DNA of 64,000 bases from Uloborus plumipes (lineage: Eukaryota; Arthropoda; Arachnida; Araneae; Uloboridae): positions 21,473 through 85,472 of the forward strand of contig JAXGGA010004694.1 of the NCBI GenBank assembly GCA_038373865.1, read 5' to 3'. The translations under genes and the position numbers were made by a program. Below, piece by piece: positions 1 to 10,800 of this stretch (positions are counted from its first letter, which is position 1; the number at the start of each line of letters is the position of its first letter). The notes beneath the pieces are model-generated. The model did no database searches. It was not told where the DNA came from and was given only the letters and a program-made list of their open reading frames with translations.

Positions 1-889
1 ATTTTATCAATTTGCAGGCTTATCTCTATTACTCTATCTACTCAAAATGGAAAGAAAATGGCCATTTTGAGACAAAAAAAATTTGAATTTTGAGCTTCTT
101 GAATTTTTTAAAAATTTCTAAACCCCGCCTATGTGAATGCAAGTGCATCGAGGAACCTCTGTGCCAAGTTTGATGAAAATCCGACGAAAACTGGATTTTT
201 ATCAGGAATAAACATACAAACATACATACATCCATTTATATACACAGACTAGGCAAAACTAATGAATTATAATAGTGTGATAGTTGAATTTCCCCCTTCA
301 ATTTGGTCTTATTTGATATATATAAAACAAACAGCAAAAAAGATTTATTGAACATGTTTCATTTATACTAGACACAAATTCAGAATTACGCTAATTGAAA
401 ATGTATATTACTTTAAAAATTAAAACTTAATCAAAAGTTATGTAAAATCAAAATTTTGTAATTTATAAATTAATTGGAAGTAATTTGTTATGTGGGTTCG
501 CGTCATGTCATGTGATTTGCAATGCAATACAATGTAAATAGCAGGTTAGTTCCATATTAAGTGCTTTGTAAAAAGTTTCTCCTAGCCACCATCTGTCGGA
601 GCCAAACAGAATTAATCATATGAATAAATAGGAAAAAATATGACTGTAAAATCCCAGGAAGCATTAAAAAGACGTGTTTATTTCTTTGAATGTCAGAGGC
701 AGGACAAACTTTTGCCAGTTAATTTTTTAGTCAAAAAAATAACCTTAATTTTCCATAAATTCAATATTTCTAACGCATTAAGTTTTATAATTTTCTCTAC
801 AGCTGTTCCTTATTTAGGGGTAAATTCATGGAAGCCCCTTTTCTAAGGGATTGGGACCAGAAAAAGTTTCACTTAGAGGTGTCCCTTAA
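1..889. repeat. LINE-like 3' debris and unassigned AT-rich DNA
   Basis: Positions 1-245 resemble the common arthropod repeat tail with 'tgtgccaagtttgatgaaaa' followed by a run of catacata units. This may be non-LTR 3' UTR debris. Nothing recognisable lies in 246-889. The ILRUN last exon was looked for here and not found. Confidence 0.35.
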
Positions 890-1120
890 CCCTTTATGCC
901 CCGACGGGACTCAGAAGTCCCGCTTATATTAATTTAATATTATGAATCCTAAATGGCCTGGAATCATGCTGAAGCTTTTGAGTACCACTCCTAGTACTGC
1001 ACTGAGAGGCCGACAGATGGTTCCTGCGGTCGAAAAGTTTTCTTGGGGCCCTAAGGCGTAAGGAGGCCTTAGACCAACAAACATTTCAAAATTTGCTAAA
1101 ATAATTTGGGACATAAAGGG
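890..1120. mobile_element. TTAA element (CCCTTTATG family), copy 1
   Basis: Starts CCCTTTATGCCCC after TTAA (886-889) and ends in GGGACATAAAGGG; the right TTAA has decayed to TAGT. The TTAA target and CCC termini suggest a piggyBac-like nonautonomous element. Copies also lie at 59289-59589 and around 14315. Confidence 0.75.
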
Positions 1121-1134
1121 TAGTACTACTTTAA

Positions 1135-1646
1135 CCCATTAGTGCCTGACATTTTTTTCCCAAAGATATTTTGTATACTGGTTACAAACAGTGTTTAATG
1201 GACAGGAAAAATAATAAAAAAAATATTATGTAAAAAATAACTTTTTTATTAAGGAAAAAAAAATCCTCCCTTAAAAGTTACAATAGACCCCAGAGGGTAC
1301 AATTTTTTTTACTAAAATTTTTTTCTGCCTACGATATTATATTTAAACAGACATTTTATAAGAAGAAATAAAATGAACAATTAACATAAACTGGGAAGTT
1401 GGGAATAAATTTGAAAACTTAGCTTTTTTTCTTGAGATGGTGAACGATGTCATTTTTGATAAAGATCATATTAAATCTGCTACACTACACACTTTACAAT
1501 GGTTATATGCTGCAACCTGTTAATAACGAATTGAAACAATACCAAGGTACTCATTGAACACTATTATTTGGCTGAAATGTTCATTTTGGGGAAATTCAGA
1601 CCCTTTTTTCGACCGTCCCTGAAAAGGGACGCTAGGCATTAATGGG
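1135..1646. mobile_element. TTAA element (CCCATTAGTGCC family), copy 1
   Basis: 512 bp, flanked by TTAA at 1131-1134 and 1647-1650, with inverted ends CCCATTARTGCCT. The same family lies at 34369-34883 and 60950-61470 in the opposite orientation. Piggybac-like by target and ends; no coding sequence. Confidence 0.85.
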
Positions 1647-1839
1647 TTAATAATAATGAATAATATTTGACCGAAATAAGACTAACAAAAAGATGTTCAA
1701 ACATTTTCATTCGATAAAAATTAACAATGCAACATAAACGAAAATTCGCTTTCACTTTAAAAGACCAGCAGTACACTAAAAAATGAATGTTGGTTTTATG
1801 TAATAAACTGTAAAATTGCTTATTTTAACAGCACTAAAC

Positions 1840-2991
1840 CAGGGTTGGCAAAGTTTTCCCCACCCCCGGTAAATACCATGGTAAAAACCGGTATTTACCG
1901 TCCTGGTAAATACTATGTTTTTCCCACATGGGAAAAACTGATTATTTAGAACATAAATTCAAAACAATCTTTAAAAATGTCAAAATTGAGTTCTAAGTAA
2001 ATAGCTTGAAAGATTTTTTTTTTTAAAGAGGATCTATAAAATCAAACAATGGAGTACATTTATTTGAATATTTACATACCACACAGAGTCCCAAACATTT
2101 ACCATTCGTATTCTTTATCTCCCCCTTCCACATTGGATTTTAGCATTATGTAACAAAATACTAATTTACAGGCTTTTTGTAAACCCAGTCTATTTCTAAT
2201 CCTGTTTTGGATGAAAGAAAAATTAGAAAAAATACGCTCCAGAGACGATGATGATGCAGGACATCCCTGAAGATGTTCCATTAATTAGAGAAATTCTGCA
2301 TCTGTTCCGGTTTACTTACATTCCTCCACCAAACTGCAGATGAAGTAGTGTGTTTGTAATCTCTTCATTGAAAGATGTCTTAGGAAAAGGGGTTTCTTTT
2401 GATTTGAATTGTGTGTTATAAATACTTTGGATTTAAAGCTTGCAAATATTCACGAGCAGATCCCTCCTGATCTTCTGATAACTTTTCACCTTTATATTTC
2501 GGATTCATCAGGTGTGCCAAAAAATGGACAAGAGCTTTATCAAAGCTTGATTTCATTTTGCGGAAATGTGGAATGAGTTCTTTATTTTGAAGAAGCTCCA
2601 GATAAATTTCACATGCATCAGCAATTGGCTCTTGATGACACTGATATTTTTAAGTTTAATGATTTTATTTTATTGTGTTCCCAAAATTGTGGAAATGAAT
2701 CATTATAAAACAACTTTATGAGCAAATTCAATGCTTTTTGCAATAATTCTTATTTTGTTATGTCTTTTTTCTGCAGAATAATTTAAAACCCAATGAAAAT
2801 TTGTATAATAACTATATATTTCTAACTTTAATTTTACACATCAGACAGAGAAATCCAGTATATTGCTTACATATTGTCATTTCCTAGTATTTACCAGTTT
2901 TTCCCGGTATTTACCAATTTTTCCCGGTATTTACCAGTTTTTCCCGCTGGGATGGGAAAAATAAGTTTTGGACGGGAAAAAGCCAACCCTG
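1840..2991 (-). mobile_element. hAT element with decayed transposase
   Basis: Ends CAGGGTTGGC and GCCAACCCTG, with a perfect 8-bp duplication CACTAAAC (1832-1839, 2992-2999). Minus-strand remnants of a hAT transposase remain: a fragment near 2500-2450 resembling LAHLMNPKYKGEKL, and at 2281-2099 the C-terminal dimerisation segment (SSSSLERIFSNFSF, then NRLGLQKACKLVF). Stops and frameshifts make it dead. The GGTATTTACC-type internal repeats are subterminal. Confidence 0.9.
2099..2281 (-). pseudogene. hAT transposase C-terminal fragment
   Basis: Translates with SSSSLERIFSNFSFIQNRIR followed by LGLQKACKLVFCY, the hAT family dimerisation region. It is a relic inside the element at 1840-2991 and lacks the catalytic core. 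Confidence 0.75.
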
Positions 2992-3204
2992 CACTAAACT
3001 GTAAAAAGCGAATTTTGGTTTATTATCAAATTATCATACATTTCACAGTTTTAAACTGGAACCTTGGCTGCCAGTATTTCACTATAAAAACAGCAGTTCA
3101 TTTTTGGCAGTGTGTGCTTCTTTAGTGAATGCTTGGCCGATTCATTTTTAATATGCTTTTATCAGTTTCACATGTGGGTTTGCTTGTTTGTGTGTATGTG
3201 TGTA

Positions 3205-3956
3205 AGGGCGCTTTTCCACTCGACGACACGACAACGACGAACGTCGGACGGAAATACTGCAACGATAAGTACCGTGTCGCGTCGTCTACAACACTGTATT
3301 TCCACTCAACCGATATCGTTTCTCCGAAACGGTCATTTTCCACCGCATTTTATTTCGAAGCACCGGTGTGCTCGCATGTATATTATTATTATGGCTCCTC
3401 AATTAAACGGACTACGACTGTTGGATTTACTTTACCTCCGCAAAAAGAGGAAACAGATTAATAGAAGATATTGGATGCATGATACTCACAAATTTATTTC
3501 ATTCCCACCTTGTTTACTAAGAGTGAAACGCATACATCAGAATGAAAATCTAAGCTTTTCTGCAGCAATAAAGATCGTCTGAGTGAAAATAAATATTAAG
3601 TAAAATGAATAAAATTATTTTATTGCTATACATTCTTTATTTATCGTCTGCCAATTTAAGCTTATATTTTATTGATGCAGTGATGTTAAATTTAAATGCC
3701 ATTTCTATGTGTTGCTTCTTCGAAGAAAGTAAACAAATGAATGAATGTCGTCCCGATTTTAAAGGCGAGACGGCTGCCATCGGACACGAATGGGACGACA
3801 AACGATAGCGTTCGGTCGGAGACGACACGATCGTCCTGGAATCGGGAGATGGAAAAGCGCATAGCATATTTTAATGCACTTTGCGTGCTCCAATATCGGA
3901 TGACGACAATCGTGTACGATTTATCGCTGTCGTGTCGGTAAGTGGAAAAGTGCCCT
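3205..3956. mobile_element. TIR element with GACGAC-rich ends
   Basis: Left end AGGGCGCTTTTCCACTCGAC and right end AAGTGGAAAAGTGCCCT are inverted copies, followed inward by clusters of cgacgacac/gtcgtgtcg. A short frame near 3400-3520 contains LLYLRKKRK and RRYWMHD, which vaguely recalls the N-terminus of Harbinger transposases. The superfamily is not settled; no clear duplication. Confidence 0.6.
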
Positions 3957-4183
3957 GATGTATCATAAGTGCATGCAAACTTAGGGGAAATTCAATAGTT
4001 TTAAAAATCAGAGGGAAATCAGTCAGAGCATCATGAAATATAGTTTAACCTTTACTATTAATGATAGTATTAAGAATATTACTTTTATAATTGTAAAGAA
4101 AAAAAAAACTCTCTGAAAGCATATTTTTTAGTTTTTTTTAAAACTATAATTAAATCATTTACAGTGTAGATATAACTGGTAAG

Positions 4184-4697
4184 TAGGGTTGGGCATTTTG
4201 TCGACAAAATGGTATTTTTGCCGAGACAGTGGCAAAAGCTGGAAAAACCAGGTAAAAACCGGAAAAAATGGAAAAAACTGGCAAAAATTAGAAAAAATTG
4301 CTGGATATTAAAAAATTTGCTAAAAACAGTATAATTTTGACAAACTATAATTGAGAGTAAAATCAGAAAATTAATTAAAATTTCATTGGTATTAATTAAA
4401 TAATTAAAATATTTTAAGCCAAAGCCAGTAACCTATTTTTCGTCATTTACTCTCCCCTTAATTCTATAATAGTATTTACCAAAGAAGATTTTCTATGAGA
4501 GAGTAGGTTGAATGATGCAATGAACATTCTCAGTTAAAAAATAAAAAAACTTTAAAGTCAAAATTAGTACATATTTTGGAAAATTTTCGTAAATAAAGTT
4601 AACTATTTTTGCCATTTTGGCAAAAACTAGCAAGAAGAGATTTTTACCAGTTTTTTTCGTGGTTTTTTCCACCTTCGGCAAAAACGTGCCAACCCTA
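4184..4697. mobile_element. hAT-like element TAGGGTTGGG...CCAACCCTA
   Basis: 514 bp, noncoding, with CAAAAA/AACTGGCAAAA subterminal repeats. Flanking 8-mers ctggtaag and ctgcaaat match at 5 of 8. It lies 26 bp from the ILRUN exon 4 donor. Confidence 0.65.
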
Positions 4698-4723
4698 CTG
4701 CAAATGATCCATTTGAAACTCAC

Positions 4724-4870
4724 CATCAAATGTACAGCTGGATGAAGCAAACGGATTCGTGGGCATGTTAGATGGTTTCGGTGGCGACCCGAGTTGATGA
4801 AATGCATCCATCTGTTGAGTTAAGCTCAGCAATCCACCCTCGGCCACCGACACGATCACCCATATCACTT
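4724..4870 (-). CDS. ILRUN: ILRUN exon 4 (last in window)
   Basis: Residues 170-218 and one base. EVIWVIVSVAEGGLLSLTQQ matches the end of the FW domain; NPFASSS matches the following NPFASPQ segment. Acceptor TTTTCCAG, donor GTGAGT. Only 26 bp of intron separate it from a hAT-like element. Confidence 0.94.
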
Positions 4871-7800
4871 CTGGAAAAAAAAAGTGTCGGAATTTTCATT
4901 TTCTGTCGCAAAGTGTCCATACGGTTCGATGCGATTCAACTGCGTGCAAATTTTTGCATCTCTAAAAAGTAGTTCAACAGTCGACTCGGCAATGAGTTCC
5001 AAGTTGGTTTACAACAAAACTAACTATGTCTTGGTTGTTTTCTGTAATCAATAATAACCAAGTTTGATACACGCAGAGAAATAATCCAATTTAGCTTAAA
5101 GATAGCATATTTTAACTCCAAAAATTAAAAATAATTTGCTTCTTCTAAAGTTGAGCTTAGAACATAATGCATACAATAATTCTTAAAACTGCTATATAGC
5201 ATCAAATATATTTATACTCGGTTACTTTAGAATAGGCGTATCAAGTTTAGAAATTTTGTGTCGTCTCCATGGAAACTGCACGAAAGAAAACAGCTCCTCT
5301 CTTTTTTTTATGCACTGCTGTTGAGGCATTTCATTTATTTTGTGTTCATCGAATGAGGCTCACGCTTTTATTTATATCCTCATGTCTCGGTTATTTCTTA
5401 ACGTTTTCTAACAAATCTAGTCATACATTAATGCAGCAAAAATTTCTAAGAAAATGTTGTGTTTTATTAATGTTGATTTTTCAATAGAATAATAGTTTAC
5501 GCACAAAGCAATTTTAAACACTGTTGCAAAAACTAAGAGGGGAAGGATTCCACAGCGCCATAACTATGGCAACCATCAGGGGAAAAGTGCGGAGAGTGGG
5601 AAATGAATTTTACTTTGAGCTGCCAGCCCTTGTTGCACAAGGTATAGTTGTATGTTTTATATGTCATTTTGTAAATAGTCTCTTTTAATTTAATTCTTGG
5701 ACATAGAATAAATGCATCTATTTTTATAAAGATGGCAGTCATTTCTATTATTGCTACACCAACGAAGGACCCTGCGTTAAAACTCTGTAGGTATTTGAAA
5801 AAAAAAAGCATTTTAATTCAATAAAGAACATAATTAAAAACATTTATTGAAAGAACAAGCTATGAACAAAGCTAAGAAATTTTTATTATGAATATTGCTC
5901 AGAGAATTATTTTACTCAAGAACTTCTAAAATGAAGCTAAATACATCCAAACACTTTTAAAGCTGGTTCGATTAGAAGACATTAATTATATGAAAATGTT
6001 TCATAAAACAATCAAATCTCTAAATAACAATGTTTCATCATTTCTTATAAAACAACAAAAACTTATCGATCCAGTTTTTTGACCAACTACTCATTTTAAA
6101 ATGCACACAAGCCTGTAATCTTTTTTTGTTTAGATGTGTCGGGGAAAAAACCTATTTTACAAAAATTCCCACTTTTGTAGAGATTCGAAAACGTCGCCCG
6201 CAACATTAATTTAAAACTTTATAACCTCTTTCTTATCAAACGCTGCTAGTATTTCTTCAGGAAAAAGTGTTTCACTACATCTTTACCACTCAAAATATGT
6301 CTTCATTACATTCCGCAAATCAGAAAGAGGAGTATTTTCACGATGCAGGCACATAATTAAGACAGTAAATTGTACTTTTTGAAGTACTTAAAGGTTTAAA
6401 ATACAGTGAACTCTCACTTATGCGCTGGTCTAAGGGACCAACAGAAAAAGGTGCATAAGTGAGAGAGACGCATAAAAGAACAAACCTATTGAAAAGTTTA
6501 TAAGGCATCATAAGTTCTATTGAGAGCATGAATAAGAATGTTATAAGAATAATCATCCCTGTGGTAGAATTTTTTTTCAGCTTTCTGCGACAAATTTTCT
6601 AGAACCAATTTCTTTCTGCAACACTAGTGTGGAAAATTTATTAGATTTAGAGTGGCAACAGTTCACATGCTCCTGACCGCGAGCTCCGAAGGGAGACACA
6701 TTAGATTCCACCGAACTTTCGACATGGAAGCGTGCAGATTTTTTGATGTAACTGATTGTTACCCACCTAGATGTTTAATTTCATGTTTCGAATGATTAAG
6801 TTTTCTGTAAGTATGTACCTATATAGTTATTCAATTTAATTAAACAGTTCTTTTTCAAGTTTTAAGTTTATTATTTTGTGTCAATTGAGACTTTGAAGTT
6901 CTGCATGCCATTTTTCCTCACTAGAATATTCTCCAATAATAAATATATATGCAACCGTCTAACAGCAACACAAGGTGTTTATATTTATAAGAATGTTAAC
7001 ATTAATTCATAGGTTTTTCTGGTGGCTATTTTATATTTCTTTAGCCTTTTTTTTTCCTCCCAATCACAAAAATTTTTCTGCACACCGTCTCCCTGATTCT
7101 GCAACAATGTGGCAGTGTCAGCAGCTTTCTGCTACAGGGATAGTCATATTACCATGGTTTGGCAACTACTGTAATATAACTACAATGATAACGAGAAAAC
7201 ATAATTGTAGCGCACCTAATCACAAACCAGGGTTGGGTTTTTGACGTCAATAACCACTTTTTATCATGACATGTCGAAAACCCGTCGAAAACCTGTCAAA
7301 AACGTCAAAAACCTGTCGAAAACCTGTCTAAAACTCAAATACAATGGTTATTGAGAGTTTTTATAAACATATAAGGTTTCTCATCCTAAAAAATATTAAA
7401 CAAAAATTTGTACATCTTATCAATCAAGTTTAATAAACATTAAATTAATAAATTTAGTGAAAATTATTTCTCATTCTTTTAAACTAACTTGTTTTACCGT
7501 GAAAAAAATTAAATATTAAAACTTAAATCCAGCTCTTAAAGTAGTTTTGTTTAAATGTTTATATAACTATCAATTAGTTATCTTATCAATCAAGTTTAAT
7601 AAAAATTAAATTAATAAATTTAATGAAATTAATTCACATTCTTTTAAATTAACTTGTTATGGAGATACGTTGTTATGGAGAAAAATGTTACGAATATTAA
7701 AACTTAAATCCAAATTTTAGAGTAGTTTTGTTTAAATGTTTTAATAACTATCAATTAGTTATCTTATAAATCAAGTTTAATAAAAATTAATTAATAAATT

Positions 7801-10800
7801 TCATGAACATTAATTAGCCAGAAAGAAAATTAGCCATTAGCAGATACCCTAAATATGGTACAAGGAGACGACGCAACACTGGCTGATGCCTGTCGAGCAT
7901 GGCATTCCCTAGCAGAGAAGATTCTAGTCTTTCTCGACATCATGATGCTGTAATGAAACGCCTCTCTTCATATCTTCAACCGTTTCACTATTTGGCGTAC
8001 CTAACGCACCCAATATATAAAGGAGAAATCCTAAATGATGAGCAAAAGGAAATAGCTCGAAAATGGTTGCTTGAAATCCAACCAAATTCTCTTGAGCAGT
8101 TAATTGCATTTGAAGCCGAATCTGCCCCCTATCCCGGTAGCTACTTTGCAGTTCATAATATCTCAGCAAGAACATGGTGGAAAGGTTTAAAAAAAAAGAA
8201 ACATCTCTGCCGAATTTGTACAGCCGATGGTAAAATTACATTCCAGCCCATGTAGCTCAGCGTCTAGCTAGAGAATCTTCGAGTTTTGGACTCTCATACA
8301 TTCTAAACTCAGAAATAGACTTGGCGTCCAAAAAGCATCAAAACTGGTCTTTTGTTACTGCATGCTCCACAGGAAAAGCGATTTAGATTGGCACTAAATA
8401 CCTTAAGTAACTGTTAACTTAAGTAACTGTAACTTAAGTAACTATTAACTTTATTTTATGTATATAAGTCTTCAAATAATCCAGGCAAATGTGCACTATG
8501 CAATTTCTGCTTTCTAAAATTTATAAATTGTAATTAGGTTTACGTTTTAATATACTGTTATTTATAATTAATTTTTATTCTATAATGATAGTAAAGTAGC
8601 TCATTCATTTATTTTATTTTCCACATGTCACACATCTTGTAATATCCCAATTGAAGGGCTCGGGAGTAAATAATGGTAGACAAATTCTAAAAATCGGACT
8701 ATTTCAAACTAAAATTTTAAAAAATCACTTGTAAACATTTATTAAGTATACCCAAGACACACAGCACTTAATTAATGTACACACTTCATCTAAAAAAAAA
8801 AAAAAACCTGTTACAGTAATTTCTCGAAGCAATAAAGCCATATTCAAAAGCCATATGTTTGATTTTTTAAAATGCTAGTTACCATTATTTACTCCCGAGT
8901 CCTTCAATTATGTTTAGGATTGCTTATCACACTTTATTTTAATAACCTAAAACTCCAAAAGTTTACTTTAGTGTCTGAAATCAGAAATTGTAAAATTCAT
9001 TTGAAAATGTATTTTGATTATCAATATCAAATTTAAACATGTTTTGGACAGAAATTTAGGTTTTTGACAATTATGTCAAAAACCATGTCAAAAAGGGGTT
9101 TTTGACATGACGGTAAAAACCACGGTTAAAACCGGATAAAACCTCCAACTGTCAAAAACTTGCCAACCCTGTCACAAACTGGTCCCTTTAAAACAATCCA
9201 TAAGAGATAATTATCCCTCTCTGAACTCTAGATCACGTGAAGGAAATGCCTTCCGTGAGCAATAAGAGCAAAAGTTTAAAGAGGAGAGAGTGAAGAAAAA
9301 TGCTTATTTTTTAAAGAAAATAACTTAAATTGTTTACATTTTACGAAAAATTCGGCGCATAAGTGAAATATTTATCTTTAGAACGATTCACAAACGAATG
9401 ATATTATCATTTCTTTGCTATGGAATGTCCCGGGACTAGGGATGCACCGATTAATCGGCAGTACCGATTAATCGGTCATAATCGGCCCCTTTGCTGATTA
9501 TTAATAATCAGCAAAATCAGGCAGATTAATCGGCTGAAAAATATTTTTCAGATATTATTCTTCAAAGTATACTTTCACTAGGAAACTATGATGAATAATT
9601 TTATAAACAGTAATAATAATCCTCACAGTTGATATAAAGTTTTTTCTTAATGAATTCTCCTACTTTGAATAAATATACATAGACAATGATGCAACATTTT
9701 TCATGTGGCGATCGTTTTATCCTTAGCACAGTGCTTTCAGCTAACCTCTAACTTTCAAAGAATAAAAGTTTTGAATTAAATTGCTAGTAATTACTAAAAT
9801 ATATTAATTAAAAGTACTCCTAAATTGGAGTGTTCACCACACACTCCCCCCACCACTCCTTTTTTTATAAATATTTATTTCCAATTAACATAACTAACAA
9901 TGTGTTAATAATAACATTGATACTAATAGGAAAATTGGTTCCAAGAAATTTGATAAAATATTGAAATCATTTTGTGAAAACTAGGAAAATGAAAAAAAAA
10001 TCTTCTCCCAGAAAAAAAACTACTCACTATTTCCAAACTTGGAATTGTAGAGATAAAAAACAGTGATGGTAAAATTGGTAGCAGAAAAACAATTATCCTT
10101 ATCATTAATCTTCTCAGCCGATTAATCGGTAATCGATAATCGGCCAATTTGCTTATCGGTGCATCCCTAGCCGGGACCACCGAAAATCGTCAGATAAGTG
10201 AAAAAAGCGCATAAATGAGGCGGTGTATGGGTGAGAGTTCACTGTACCTCCAAAAAACTGTCCTGTGGCTGTACTCATCCTCCACTGGCCCTGGTACATA
10301 CCAGACGCGCAGGGGCTGATCATCTCGACCGAGACGTCCGTCATCTCGTGGGGCTCCAGGGCGTCCACTAGGACCCTGTCCACGTGTCCCATGCGATCTC
10401 CCGCGGTGAAGCGCAAACAGCATCCGGGAGGCCAGCGATCGTCACCTGGGGAGGGTCATTGCACTTTAATTACACATCGTCAGGGGAGTCTTAGCAATCG
10501 TTAAATCCCCCAAACCTTCAAACTAGCACAGTGCTTGAATTACAGTAACTCCTCGTTATATCGCGCTTTTCGGGGGACATGAAAAAAGCGCGATATAACC
10601 GAGGTCATTAAAAATAGTTTTCGATCTAGCATGCAAGTAAATTATACGTGCACATACATAAAAATTCATTTATTCGAACATTAGATTTTTTTTTTCAGTC
10701 AAAAGTAACAAAAAGATACAACTTACAGCAGTTGTTGTTACAATGTGCAGGTCTTAAAAAATATGTATACAGACATAAAATTAACCTATTGTTTTGGTGA

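Larger units (their letters stand above)
1768..3115. mobile_element. 'Actgtaaaa' TIR element split by a hAT
   Basis: The left end ACACTAAAAAATGAATGTTG and the right end (about 3085-3115) are degenerate inverted repeats. Inside are AAACTGTAAAA motifs like those of the tandem array at 50600-51138. The hAT at 1840-2991 interrupts it. Confidence 0.5.
7228..9171 (+). mobile_element. hAT element (CAGGGTTGG ends), decayed
   Basis: Ends CAGGGTTGGG and GCCAACCCTG with a perfect duplication TCACAAAC (7220-7227, 9172-9179). It contains three direct repeats of about 165 bp (starting near 7414, 7580 and 7765), a transposase remnant at 7899-8340, and a nested TIR element at 8651-8907. Confidence 0.93.
6404..10244. 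mobile_element. Pogo/Tigger-like element split by two hATs
   Basis: Ends CAGTGAACTCTCAC (6404) and GTGAGAGTTCACTG (10244) with TA on both sides (6402-6403, 10245-10246). Removing the hATs at 7228-9171 and 9437-10169 with one copy of each target duplication leaves about 1.15 kb without a transposase. Its right end sits at the ILRUN exon 3 splice donor. Confidence 0.8.

Noticed and set aside
3112..3582. Plus-strand frame of 156 codons
   Set aside because: It crosses the boundary of a TIR element at 3205 and shows no conserved domain; a short RRYWMHD stretch is too little to call a gene.
4697..4724. ILRUN ending inside the hAT after exon 4 read-through
   Set aside because: Read-through gives only 10 extra residues before TAG, while GTGAGT is a strong donor and the family has a conserved tail of about 80 residues; a missing downstream exon is more likely.
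10153..10416. Frame starting MRFTAGDRMGHVDR as an independent gene
   Set aside because: It is the ILRUN exon 3 frame read from an internal Met and running through the donor into the pogo-like element.
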